From Rhabditoides inermis (taxonomy: Eukaryota > Nematoda > Chromadorea > Rhabditida > Rhabditidae), in NCBI GenBank assembly GCA_963966185.1, contig CAWZYM010000380.1, positions 411,001-475,000 of the forward strand: DNA of 64,000 nt. Direction: 5' to 3'. Shown here in pieces: positions 34,786-45,246 of this stretch (the first letter of the stretch is position 1; every line of letters begins with the position of its first letter). The translations under genes and the position numbers were made by a program. The notes below the pieces were generated by a model, which was not told where the DNA came from, searched no databases, and was given only the letters and a program-made list of their open reading frames with translations.

Positions 34786-35470
34786 ATGTCTATGTTCGAA
34801 TCGACGCTCAATGATGAGATCGGACTGCCTGATCAGTTTGTTGATGGAGGTGAGCCATTGTCGGATTATTTTCACTGCTTATTTGTATAAACTACTTTAA
34901 ACTTTTATTTTGAGACGTAATTAAAGAGAGAGTATGTACTAAATAACCCTATAATCCAGCAAAACAACATTCCCGAATAAGGTACACTTTTCTTATTTTC
35001 AAAAAGTACTGAAAAAATTGAAAAAGAGAAAATAATGCAGTCTCCATTCAGTAATATAATAGTGATCGGGCATGAAACAGATAAAATATAAGTACAATAC
35101 TGTATTACTGTAACTCGATTTTTCAAATACAACATTCCAATTTTATATGATGAGTTGATGAGCCTCCCCATAACCACAAGTAGCTGATTGTTTACACCAG
35201 CTAGCAAGGTCGACATCTATCAAAGCAGATATGTGCCATGTTCATCTAATGAAGTATGATATGTCACGGCAAAATATATTTCAATTCCGTCCTACCGTAC
35301 CCCTTGCAGGCGAGAATGACTTCACGCTGCTCGAGCAGCTTCCGAATCTGTTCAGCGGCGAGGGAGGAGCGGACAGAGTCAGCAAAAAGTGAGTTGTTTG
35401 TTTGTTTACTTTTTTCATTTACACAAATTTTCTTTCTTTTGTGAACAGTCTCTGCCAGAAAACCCTGTGA
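34786..35470 (+). CDS. Small three-exon gene, 54 aa, unrecognised
   Basis: Exons 34786-34849, 35310-35388 and 35449-35470 join in phase with donors GTGAGC and GTGAGT and acceptors CTTGCAG and GTGAACAG; the second intron is 60 bp, typical of nematodes. The acidic product contains FESTLNDEIGLPDQF and FTLLEQLPNLFSGE and ends LCQKTL. A CTTTAG acceptor nine bases before ATG could be a trans-splice site or the start of an internal exon of a larger gene. The LPxLF-type amphipathic stretch is reminiscent of activation or docking peptides, but I do not recognise a family. Confidence 0.5.
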
Positions 35471-36388
35471 ATTTTAATGACCTGAATCCTGTTTACAATA
35501 TGTTTCTTTTAATATATAGGTTTTTTTTTTACTATAAGCAATAAGTTATCACAGAAAAGTCTATTCTTTGTTCCGTTTTTCTTATCAACTTATCAGTTTA
35601 ACTTGCAGATGCACACAATTGTCCCTCGTAACATATCTAGTTACAAGTGTTCCTAGTTATATACAGATCAGTTCTACGCTTAAAAATTCGAATGTGATCA
35701 TGTCATGACTCATGATCATCTACTTTTTTCTAATAATACATAATTATACAACTTAATACAAATGAGATAATGTATATTGTAAGAGTGTAAAATGAGACCT
35801 TTGTGTTTTGTGATACATAATATATTATAATATAAGTCACTGTAAGCTGTTGCGTGATTTTCATTTGACTTGGTAAGCCTTACAATATGAAACGTAGAAA
35901 AAAAACTACGAAGCTTTATTCGGTCTTGGGTTCTTCTGTTTACTACAGATACGGAAATTAAATAGAGCGTCATTTCTCTCTCCCTCTCGGATTTCTTTTC
36001 ATGTCTGTATTCTAACTAGATATCGCTTCAAATGACGATGTAGAAAAGTCTCAAAAGCGGAGGCTGTAATTACATTACTTTATGTAATTGGTGGTGCTGC
36101 AGACTGCGCGTCTCTTGCATTCCTCGAAGATATTGCATTCATGCCATATTATCAGCGTAATACCCTCGTAGAGTTGGAGATAGATAGAGATAGAGCGATG
36201 GAAAGAGAATCACTAAATAGAGAGAGTGTTTATGTGAATGAGATGAGGTTGAAAGTGCATTGGGTGGATAGAATAGTCTACTCGTGTATCCACCACTTTC
36301 TGGGCGCGTCTCACGCGAACGGCGCGTCTTCATCACATGCATGTAATAACGTCGCTTCTGCAAGGCAACCGCCTAATAAACCCACCAC
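35471..36388. other. Unassigned AT-rich sequence before the retrotransposon
   Basis: No gene seen. The left end of the retrotransposon cannot be placed precisely and may lie inside 36300-36550. Confidence 0.4.
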
Positions 36389-36409
36389 GTGAAATTGTAT
36401 GTGTTTCTG

Positions 36410-36448
<39 letters not shown>

Positions 36449-36499
36449 AGTTGCGCTCGTACGCTGCCACTGGGCGGTTGGTTGACCCAGGCAGTAATT

Positions 36500-39400
36500 A
36501 TGCGCGCACCCGGGCGTTGTTCTGTGACTAGTGTTGTGTTTGGATTGAGTACTATGATTCTGATTGGATATCTACTTATCACTGTTCTCTATCACGTTGC
36601 TGATCCCATCCAGCATGTGCCTGATTTCGAGCGTTCGTGTGTTCCCCATGTGTTCACTGCTCGGCTTTCCTCTCACGCACTTGTTGCGCTATGCTCGTCA
36701 AAAGACCTTCGTAAGTCAGACTCTGACTCTGTCAGTGGTTCTGCAAAGGCAATGTCTACTTCTTCCGATCTGTTTGTGTTGTGCCACGGGGTGGATTCGA
36801 AGGCAGCGGCGCGCGGCTCAAATCGAAACGCTCCGCGACCCCTGTGCGAAGCGGTTTCCTTTCATCTCGCCGCCGCCACTGTGGGCTTGCAGATCATAAC
36901 CCGGCGCGGCGCGACGCGAAATTCGGCGGGCTCTCTATTGCCAGCGTTTCCGCGCAATCCACCCCGTGTGTGCATTGGTTCGTGCGTGGGTATTTCCGGT
37001 GGCGTGTGTCTCGGCCCAAGCCGGACGGCGTCCTCTCGGCCCCGCTTATTGATTGGTTACACATCGCATTTCGATCTGCGATATATCGATTATCGTATCG
37101 CATTTGGTGGTGTATGTTTTACGCGATTGGGTGTGACTGTGATTGCCCGGGATTGTGGATGTCTCACTGGTCCCCTCCAGTGTTCCCCTTTCCTCCTCTC
37201 ATGGTCCGCTACGATTTGTATTGACTGCCCCCGCGAGAACGAGATCACCGGTCGAAAGACTGATACAGTTGTCCCCCCTCTGGTGTATGAGGTATATATA
37301 GTTGACCCCCCTCTGGTGTATGAGGTATATACAGTTGACCCCCCTCTGGTGTATGAGGTATATACAGTTGTCCCCCCTCTGGTGTATGAGGTATATACAG
37401 TTGTCCCCCCTCTGGTGTATGAGGAAAATACAGTTGTCCCCCCTCTGGTGTATGAGGAATATACTGATTTCCCCCCTCTGGTGTATGAGGAAACGAAATT
37501 CGATCCACCTCTGATAAAGGAGGCAAAAGGATATGATTGGATAACATTGACTGCGAGCCAATGGCTACAGTACATTTATCTATTCTGCAATGATCTGATT
37601 GTGAGACTAGTGGTTGGAGTGATTTACCCTCCACTGGTCCAAGTGATATCTGATATCAGCGTGATTTGCGCTGAGATTGATGAAATGGTATTTGAGAAAG
37701 ACATATTCACGCCCGAACAGAACGACGTCGATTCTAAACGAGTCGGTGTGAATCGTGCTGGCTCGATTCTGTCTCTTATTCTAGCCTCTATTCTGTGGAG
37801 CCAGGAATGGATGCAGAAAAGCGAACGATTGACAAGAAGATTGAGGGTGAAAACCCGGAGGCATTTGCAAAAGATGCAGGAAATCCTGCACCAGATTCAG
37901 CATAGACCAGTTTACAGTGATCCACTTCTATTCTATGGTGGTGGCGATGAAATGATAACAGATGATACCGTATTCGATACGGTAACCAAAAGAGTGAGAA
38001 TGCTCGCCCCACTCGCAGCCAAAGTGAAATGCGGTGGGTGCAATTGCGTACTGATGGGTGATGCGAGAGTGTATGCGATGGGACGACACTATCAAAAGAA
38101 TGCGAAGAAAGCGTATCCCTGTCCATGGAGAGAACAAATGGACTTGGAGCCGGGAACAAAAATTAAAATGTACATGGAATTCGTGTGCAGAGTGTGCAAT
38201 GAAGTGTTTGACACAGTTGGGAATGCAACTGTACATGCGAAGAAAACACATCCAGAAATGGAACGGTTTGAGATGAGTCAGGAAGAAATGAGAAAAGAAA
38301 AGATGGAGAAAAGACACGCTGCTTACGCAGAGAGAAGGAAACAGAGTTCACAGTGCGATGATGAGGCAGAGACTAGTCAGTCAGCTGATCCACCATCACA
38401 GACAGAATCGATTGCCCACTCGCAGTCAGTGAGTGGAGGCAACGGCCGAAAAAGAAAGAGAGTGGATGGCAGTGCACAGACGAAGAGAGTGCGCACTGAA
38501 CCACTGGAAGTAATCGATAGATCGATGAATGAGGCAGAGACGCAGAGTGAACCAGGCAATGATGCTGCGGATCACTCAAGAGCCGATGTAGTAAGAGAGA
38601 ACGAGAATGGAGAGGAAAGGCCGCATGCGAGCCGCGATACCGCTTTGATAAGAGAAAGCGAGGAGATGAGTGGAATAGAGTCCAGCCAGCTGTCAGCTGG
38701 TGTGACTGTGCGAGAAGAGAGATCGCAGTCTGATCTACCAACGTCCGAGGAGGCGAGTCAAGACGGACCGGTCGAACAATACCAATCAATGGAATCGATA
38801 ACTGAAAGCGGAAATGAGCACGTAGATGCGAGTTCGTCAATGGAAGACGAGCCGGCGATGCAAGGAAATGATGAATTCGAAGAATATCGAGTGCAAAGTG
38901 AGCTGACCAGGTCGGCGATGGCCTGTCTCAATCACAGTGAGGGTACAAATTCGCGGATGAGCAATCAAGCAATCCATGCCTACCTCATATCGAGATACCG
39001 TAATACGAGCACATATGTGATGAACCCCGCTATCGTGCGTGGAGTGATATGGAAATACAAAGGAAGCGAGATCGCACTGTGTAACGCAATGCGAGACGCA
39101 AGGTACAGTAAAGTGGTGCTACCGTACCACTACAACAATCACTGGATGCTGGTTGTGGCTGATAAGTCTCACAGCACGACTACCGTATACGATCCTAGAC
39201 AATGTAACTCGATCGATAATCGATCGATTGATAAACTGGAGCGCTTGTTTGGCAGCGAGATACAGTATGCCGAGCCTGCCACCTACAGTAGGCAAGATAG
39301 AATGGAAATGAATTGTGGGCTGAGAATTGTGATGATTCTCGAACAATTAATCGATAATCGACCGCTTTTTCACTCGATTGGAGAGCTAGAACAGCTGAGA

Positions 39401-40669
39401 GTGAGAATGAGAACAACGATTCATAATGAGAGAACGAGTCAGATACCGAAACTCATGGATATTGACTTGTCCCACATGCAGGTGAACCCCATGCCACTTC
39501 CAGTGAAGGGGAGTTGGCTGGAGAAGCTAAATCAGACGACCTCGTTCGAACAGGTCGAGTATGTAGCTGATCAGTTCGTGAAATTTGCATACCTTAAGAG
39601 GAAAGAGAGACACGCGGAAGCGTGTAAACTGTTGGAGGATGAGTTGCCGTCATGCGAAGCTCTCGCTGATCGGACAATACAACCAAAACAAAACAAAAAG
39701 AGGCAAGGCTGCGCCCCTAGGAAGCAGAACGATTTGAGGATACTGTATAAGGAAAACAAAGCACATGCGGTGAAACGTATTCTCGGCGAAGAGTCGAAAG
39801 ATTGCGAAATTGGAATCAACAAAGTGGAAAGTTATTTCCGAAAGACGACTACGGTCGCGCCATGTGATTATGATGCTGTGAGGCGGCTAGCCGCCAATCT
39901 ACCCAAGTTGAACATCTCCGGCTCATTGTTGAGGCGGTTCGGACAAAACGAAGTGATGACTGTCTTGAAAAATAAGCCTAATACGGCGCCGGGACCGGAT
40001 GGCACTATGTATAGTGACCTTATTCTGGCCGATCCTGAAGGACTGTTCATTACTGAATTGTTCAATCGATGCATGCGAGAACAGCGCATCCCGAAAAGCT
40101 GGAAAGAAACGAATACGTCTCTCATCTACAAGAAGGGAGACGAGATGGATATTGAAAACTGGCGACCGATCAGTCTTATGAATGTTCTGTACAAAGTGTA
40201 CACGGGTCTCTTGACAAAGAGAATGTGCGCGATTAAAGGAATGATTAGTGATTGCCAGAAGGGCTTCACGAATAGAGAAGGTACATTGGAGAACATTGCT
40301 CTTCTCCGAACACCGATTCAGCATGTCAAAGCGATAAAAGGTGACATCTGTGTATCATGGCTCGACCTTGCCAATGCTTTTGGCAGCGTGCCACACATAG
40401 CGATACTCGAGGCCCTCAGGGCTCTTGGCTTTCCGCCCGAATTTCGACACATCATTGCGGACTTGTACGATGGAGCATCATTCCGCGTAAGTACAAAGCA
40501 CGATCAAACTAAAAGCATATCAATGAATGCAGGTGTGAAACAGGGTGACCCAATCTCACCTATCTTGTTCAATATTGTGCTGGAAATGATCATTCGATCG
40601 AGCACATCTAAAGAGAGTGAAACCTATGGAAATCCTTGGACAGAGGTTTTCACTGCTGGCTTTTGCTGA
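36500..40669 (+). CDS. NeSL ORF, part 1: zinc finger, Ulp1 protease, RT palm start
   Basis: The frame is open from 36389, but the first ATG is 36500, after a (CT)n run; the true start may be further in. Up to about 37250 the sequence is unlike known domains. Then comes the PPLVYE repeat array, a CX2C cluster near 38030, and a canonical C2H2 finger (C38186, C38195, H38234, H38249). A highly charged Ser/Gln/Glu linker follows. The protease has His in NNHWMLVV (codon 39140), Asp in VYDPR (39191) and Cys in MNCGLR (39314), the Ulp1 triad order. RT shows APGPDG (39986-40003) and the motif-A Asp in WLDLANAFGS (codon 40364), and GVKQGDPISP follows. The frame then runs into TGA at 40667, inside the codons of the FADD box of the other frame. 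Confidence 0.85.
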   Translation: MRAPGRCSVTSVVFGLSTMILIGYLLITVLYHVADPIQHVPDFERSCVPHVFTARLSSHALVALCSSKDLRKSDSDSVSGSAKAMSTSSDLFVLCHGVDSKAAARGSNRNAPRPLCEAVSFHLAAATVGLQIITRRGATRNSAGSLLPAFPRNPPRVCIGSCVGISGGVCLGPSRTASSRPRLLIGYTSHFDLRYIDYRIAFGGVCFTRLGVTVIARDCGCLTGPLQCSPFLLSWSATICIDCPRENEITGRKTDTVVPPLVYEVYIVDPPLVYEVYTVDPPLVYEVYTVVPPLVYEVYTVVPPLVYEENTVVPPLVYEEYTDFPPLVYEETKFDPPLIKEAKGYDWITLTASQWLQYIYLFCNDLIVRLVVGVIYPPLVQVISDISVICAEIDEMVFEKDIFTPEQNDVDSKRVGVNRAGSILSLILASILWSQEWMQKSERLTRRLRVKTRRHLQKMQEILHQIQHRPVYSDPLLFYGGGDEMITDDTVFDTVTKRVRMLAPLAAKVKCGGCNCVLMGDARVYAMGRHYQKNAKKAYPCPWREQMDLEPGTKIKMYMEFVCRVCNEVFDTVGNATVHAKKTHPEMERFEMSQEEMRKEKMEKRHAAYAERRKQSSQCDDEAETSQSADPPSQTESIAHSQSVSGGNGRKRKRVDGSAQTKRVRTEPLEVIDRSMNEAETQSEPGNDAADHSRADVVRENENGEERPHASRDTALIRESEEMSGIESSQLSAGVTVREERSQSDLPTSEEASQDGPVEQYQSMESITESGNEHVDASSSMEDEPAMQGNDEFEEYRVQSELTRSAMACLNHSEGTNSRMSNQAIHAYLISRYRNTSTYVMNPAIVRGVIWKYKGSEIALCNAMRDARYSKVVLPYHYNNHWMLVVADKSHSTTTVYDPRQCNSIDNRSIDKLERLFGSEIQYAEPATYSRQDRMEMNCGLRIVMILEQLIDNRPLFHSIGELEQLRVRMRTTIHNERTSQIPKLMDIDLSHMQVNPMPLPVKGSWLEKLNQTTSFEQVEYVADQFVKFAYLKRKERHAEACKLLEDELPSCEALADRTIQPKQNKKRQGCAPRKQNDLRILYKENKAHAVKRILGEESKDCEIGINKVESYFRKTTTVAPCDYDAVRRLAANLPKLNISGSLLRRFGQNEVMTVLKNKPNTAPGPDGTMYSDLILADPEGLFITELFNRCMREQRIPKSWKETNTSLIYKKGDEMDIENWRPISLMNVLYKVYTGLLTKRMCAIKGMISDCQKGFTNREGTLENIALLRTPIQHVKAIKGDICVSWLDLANAFGSVPHIAILEALRALGFPPEFRHIIADLYDGASFRVSTKHDQTKSISMNAGVKQGDPISPILFNIVLEMIIRSSTSKESETYGNPWTEVFTAGFC
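37268..37512 (+). repeat. 33-bp coding repeat array (PPLVYE), about 7 copies
   Basis: Seven tandem 33-bp units encode 11-residue repeats with the core PPLVYE and a variable VYTV/ENTV/EYTD joint. An eighth, decayed copy (PPLIKE) follows. The core is conserved and in frame, which suggests either selection on the peptide or recent slippage. Confidence 0.9.
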
Positions 40670-42443
40670 TGACATGGCTGTGATCACGAAGAATCATTCG
40701 GACATGCAATATCAGCTTGAGAGAATGGCAGCTGACGCAAACCAGATCAATCTGATATTCAAGCCACGCAAGTGCGGCACACTCACTATCCAAAAAGGGA
40801 GGGTGATTACGAAAGAAACAAAGATGTATGACCAGTGCATTACTGTACTCGGTGAATCAGACAGTTACAAGTATCTAGGTGTCAATGTCGGTTTTCGCGA
40901 TATAATCGAACCGACTGAATCACTCGAGCACATGAAAATCGATATGAGGAAGCTGGCAGCAGCCAGAGGCTCGCTCAGTGGCGATCAGCTGAGAGACGCA
41001 ATCAAGACATTTGTGATTTCGCGCCTATACTATTTTGCGATGAATGACAAGTTGGCAATGAGCAGCATTGATGAGCTGGAAAGGACGCTCGCAACAACTG
41101 TTGCCCACATACAGAATGTGAAGGGTGGAGTGCCGAAGCCGTACTTGTACTGCTCGAAAGGCTACCATATGCAACATCCGAAAGACATCATGTATACTGG
41201 TAATATAAACACGACAATGAAGCTGTTGTGGTCGGACGATGACTATATAAAGAATGTGTTTTGGAATCTTCTGGAATACATTTCAGTAACTTGGATTGGA
41301 GTGCAAGAGGCAATCACGCTTGATAAGAAAAAGATGTGTGCACGCTATTTGAATGATGAGCAGTTGGGATACCGTATCGGGTCATACGGTAGCCGGACAA
41401 ATGTGATGCGCAACTGCCGAGAGGCGGTGCGACACTTCAGAAAGACAATGCACGTTTTCGATGTGAAATGTGTGAATGGTGAGCTGGTGGTTGAAATGCA
41501 AGCAACCCCAGCCAGCAAAAAATCGATAACCGATAGGAAGATGAAACATCTCCTCAAACGGAGAATCACGTGTGCGCTGGACGAGTGCAACATTGAGAGA
41601 ATGAGTACCGAACATTCGATGATCGGAAACAATTTTGACATGTTTGTGCAAGACAATCGAAATGTGAAAATTCTGCGAGGCAAATTGCCGCAGGCAGTAA
41701 CTGAGAGTGCGATTGAGTGGAGACACCGAGCATTGCTCGATAATCTTCCTCTGAAAGGACCGAGATTCAATTCGAAGAATGCAGAATCAGACAAGATGTG
41801 CTCTGTGTGCAACGAGAGAAAGATTGAGACGCTTGCTCACGTGCTCAATGGGTGTGAGGCTCATTTGAAAACGGGAGTGACGGACAGGCATAACAACATT
41901 CAAGACATAATAGTGGCTGCTGCGGAAAAGAGCGCAGTGAATCAAAATGCTTGGATTGAGACTGATACGCGCAATGCGATAGATGGAGGAAACCTCCGCC
42001 CTGACATTGTGCTAAAAAGAGAGAGTGAAAAAGAAGTGGTGATAGTGGATGTGCGTGTCTCTTTTGGAAAGGGAATCGAGTCATTCCACAACGCCGCTGC
42101 TGATAAGATCGATAAGTACACTGTTATTGCTGAAACATATAAAGGGCTGGGATACAAAGTGTCTCTTCACCCTTTCCTTGTCAGTTCTCTCGGTGACTAT
42201 TGGAAAGAGAATGATAGTGCGATGAAAGCTCTTGGAATTCCAAAGACGGAGTGGAATGACTTGATTAGTCAGATCCAATGCGAGACTCTTGAGTTTTCAA
42301 AAGCTATATATTACTTGCATACATTGGGGGAGAGTTACAACCCAAAATATGGAAATACTAGACCAGAAAAGGCACTGAAGATGATTGCGAGATACAAAGA
42401 AAGATACGAGAGAACCCGACTACAGCGAGAAGTTGGGCAGTGA
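40617..42443 (+). CDS. NeSL ORF, part 2: RT catalytic box, CCHC and endonuclease
   Basis: This frame overlaps the first ORF by 53 nt and carries the RT catalytic FADD box (40662-40673), the thumb region, and the C-terminal endonuclease. The CCHC knuckle is C-x2-C-x9-H-x4-C (41799-41855). The PD-(D/E)xK nuclease has RPDIVL (Asp codon 42003), VIVDV (Asp 42048) and Lys in DKIDKY (42105 or 42114). The ORF needs a +1 shift relative to the upstream ORF between about 40609 and 40661. No typical slippery or pseudoknot signal is obvious, so a 1-nt mutation or sequencing error is likeliest. It would be non-functional if separate, since the active site needs both parts. Confidence 0.85.
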   Translation: MKPMEILGQRFSLLAFADDMAVITKNHSDMQYQLERMAADANQINLIFKPRKCGTLTIQKGRVITKETKMYDQCITVLGESDSYKYLGVNVGFRDIIEPTESLEHMKIDMRKLAAARGSLSGDQLRDAIKTFVISRLYYFAMNDKLAMSSIDELERTLATTVAHIQNVKGGVPKPYLYCSKGYHMQHPKDIMYTGNINTTMKLLWSDDDYIKNVFWNLLEYISVTWIGVQEAITLDKKKMCARYLNDEQLGYRIGSYGSRTNVMRNCREAVRHFRKTMHVFDVKCVNGELVVEMQATPASKKSITDRKMKHLLKRRITCALDECNIERMSTEHSMIGNNFDMFVQDNRNVKILRGKLPQAVTESAIEWRHRALLDNLPLKGPRFNSKNAESDKMCSVCNERKIETLAHVLNGCEAHLKTGVTDRHNNIQDIIVAAAEKSAVNQNAWIETDTRNAIDGGNLRPDIVLKRESEKEVVIVDVRVSFGKGIESFHNAAADKIDKYTVIAETYKGLGYKVSLHPFLVSSLGDYWKENDSAMKALGIPKTEWNDLISQIQCETLEFSKAIYYLHTLGESYNPKYGNTRPEKALKMIARYKERYERTRLQREVGQ

Positions 42444-42501
42444 GATAAGCAATCTGGTCATGTCACAATACAACACTGATACTGTACTCGTGTAGGGCTG
42501 T

Positions 42502-42532
42502 CTCTCTCCCCGCGACAAGGGGACCAAGAGAG
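42502..42532 (+). other. Stem-loop in the retrotransposon 3' UTR
   Basis: CTCTCT (42502-42507) pairs with AGAGAG (42527-42532), and CCCC (42508-42511) with GGGG (42519-42522), around a GCGACAA loop. R2-group elements recognise structured 3' UTR RNA for target-primed reverse transcription, so this is a candidate recognition hairpin. Confidence 0.45.
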
Positions 42533-42690
42533 CTGTCCGATAGTGCGCGATACAGCCGGCCGCCGCCCCGCTCGCCCGACGCCTCGAGGATGCTGCGACC
42601 AAGCTTCTGCTGCTGAGGGACCAACGACGGACGCGGCCGGACCCAAGTCATTTGCCAACTACCCAAGATAAACTCCAAACTCCCCCAATG

Positions 42691-45170
42691 CCATACGATT
42701 TGAGATAAATCATTTCAATCAAATCTCTCTCTCCCCTCTCTCTCTCTCCTTGCATTCAGAATGAGGCTAGAGACCATAGGGAGACAACTTACATCCTATG
42801 TATATCGTGCATGTTTTCCACTGTGTTCTAAGTGTTTCAATAAGATATTCGATGTTTCATAACGTAGTTTTTTTAACTGGTTGTTTTTAACAAGTTTACT
42901 GCGCTTCAAATGGCAGTCTTGCTTCTTGTAGATGAGGTGCCGACGTGCAGACGTTAAACCGAGTTTGTATAATAGAAGAGGAAATACATGCACAGGTTTG
43001 TGCAAAGTTCAGAGTCATCTCTCTTCTTCTTTCTCTCCTTGTCTGTCTCGGTATCTTTGCCTCTCTTTCTCTCTTTCCTTCTCCTTCACCTGACTTTCAC
43101 TTTTTCCTCACTCACACTAACCAGTAAAGGTGCATTTATCGCCGTCTCTCTCTACTCCATTTACGTGTTAATACACCATTTCCGTCCAATTCTTCAAACT
43201 ATTCGAGGCGATATATACTTCCTTGAGTGTCTGGCTCTATTTCACTCCCTTAGTACATCATAGTACACAAGTATTCTATGTTTTGTGAAAACGAGTTTTG
43301 TCGAGTGGTTTTTCTTCCATGAGTTTTTGTTCCATGTTACTCTATACAATATCCAATAACTATATGTGTGTGATACCGAAAAAAAGTAGTTGTGTGAACG
43401 GTACTTCTCTCAGTTTCCCAGTATGTTTTGTCTTTGCATCTACATACTCCCATAAGAACAGTGCTCGTGAGAGAACATTATGGATGCGAAGAAATGCTCG
43501 AACATTTACCCCTCGCCGAAAACATTTTTTTCTCGGGATTACTTGCCTATAATCTTCCTTTTTCAATACTCATTTCGCGCGTAGAAGTACATATTTTCTT
43601 ATCCTACATTTATTTTCAGACGTGCTATTGTTAATCAAAATTTCTGCCGTATGTAGGTAAGAGAGCGCGCAGAGCCATCGCTATTCCGGTAATGATACTA
43701 ATACTCTTGTTTCGGAGCGAGCCTGAGGTCTCGTTTCCTATAGAACGTGCATACACATCGTCACTAGGTGTGGTGCTCCCTATGAACCTTCTCTCTTCTC
43801 TCTCTTTCTCTTTCTCTCTCTCTCTCTCCCCTCTCTCGCTCAGCAATACGATTTCCGCGTCTTTTGCTTTGTGGCGTTGAAAAGCTAGAGAGGCTTTTTG
43901 AATGCCCATTTCCCTTTTTAAGAACACCCTTTGAGTTATGCTCGTTTAGCTTTCTCGACGCGCTTTTCCCGACTCTCTAATAGTGTGCTTCCGGGCTCTT
44001 TTCAGTTGCCCTCGCCACGCCGATTCTTCTCTTTTGCGATTTTCACTCGGCACTCACTCTCTTTTCCGACATTTGTTCAATATGGTTTTTGCATGCCGGG
44101 TTCATTTCAACATGGCAATATCCGAGTCGGATTGCCATGTAAACGCGCGCGTCGCGCAGAGATCACTCAAATTGGAGAGAGCCCATAGAGCGAGGGCGGC
44201 GAAATTGTGCGGGAAACGTGGAGTGTGAGGAAATGGCGCAGAGAAGCTAGAGAGAGGGTCATTGTCTCCGAAAATGAGTAGCTTGCAATTAAGCGGACGC
44301 CCAGAAAGTTCGCATTCGGTTCTTGTTTTCTTCAGACACACCTAATTCATTTATCTCCTTGTCTTCAAAAATACTTCTATTCTATTTTTTTTTTTGCCTA
44401 TGCGACTGTTCGTTACAACTCTGTTTCGTATTTTTTCTTCGAAATATCCACTTTCACAATATGTAATACAATAACAGTTAGATATGATTTCTTGATACAA
44501 ACAATTGTGAAAATACGAGAAAGAAAGATTCCGCTTCGCAGACACAAATTTCAAAAATGATTCAAATAAAAGATTAATTCCGCAAGCGTGACTCTATTGA
44601 ATGCTCAGTCAACGGGCGCATTATTTCAAAATTAGGCGTGAGCTCTCATTGAAAAACCGTTGGACTATTGGTGTTGAAACTGGAAAATTTGCTATACGTT
44701 TCTAATATAACTGCAAACTCCGCTCTAAAAATGGTGAAACACTACTTTATGGCGCGCTCTCGCTTGGAAAAGTGTATTATACCTCACAGATGTTGCTTAG
44801 GGACTATTGTCCACAATCACAATTGATAAGCCATTCTATACGTATCCATCCGATCAATTGGTTAAGCATGTATACCGTGTAAATCTCACGTCATTTTCAT
44901 GCTAATTGAAAAAAAAACAGGTGATTGTATTTATGTTTGAGAACTTCAAAATAGGGTTGAATAATGAAACACAATCACAGAGTAGTACTTGTTCGAAAGA
45001 ATAATGAGCAAAGAATTAGTACTTTAACGGAATGTAAACATCTGACTGAATATTATCTGAAGTAGTATGCCCCATACTCTTTCAGAAAATCCTCTCCCAA
45101 AATAATTCATATCTAGTTGGCATCATTATATATATCATTTCTTATATATATCAGTCTTATATATATAAAT

Positions 45171-45246
<76 letters not shown>

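Larger units (their letters stand above)
36389..42690 (+). mobile_element. NeSL-like non-LTR retrotransposon, almost intact
   Basis: The domain order is N-terminal extension with a 33-bp repeat array, C2H2 zinc finger (38186-38251), Ulp1-like cysteine protease (about 38900-39330), reverse transcriptase (about 39900-41150) and, at the C-terminus, a CCHC knuckle with a restriction-like endonuclease (41799-42120). A protease plus restriction-like endonuclease defines the NeSL group (NeSL-1 of C. elegans targets SL1 genes; relatives are R5/Utopia-type). A single +1 frame change between the two ORFs is the only visible defect. A 3' UTR of about 250 bp with a GC-rich hairpin follows the stop at 42443. 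Both outer boundaries are approximate. Confidence 0.85.

Noticed and set aside
40605..40669. Programmed frameshift in the retrotransposon
   Set aside because: No heptameric slippery run or evident downstream pseudoknot, and related elements use a single ORF; a 1-nt mutation or sequencing error is simpler.
43621..43657. 37-nt segment between TTTTCAG and GTAAGA as an exon of the 34.8-kb gene
   Set aside because: It could join in phase but the better acceptor at 35448 ends the gene nearby; no further exons support it.
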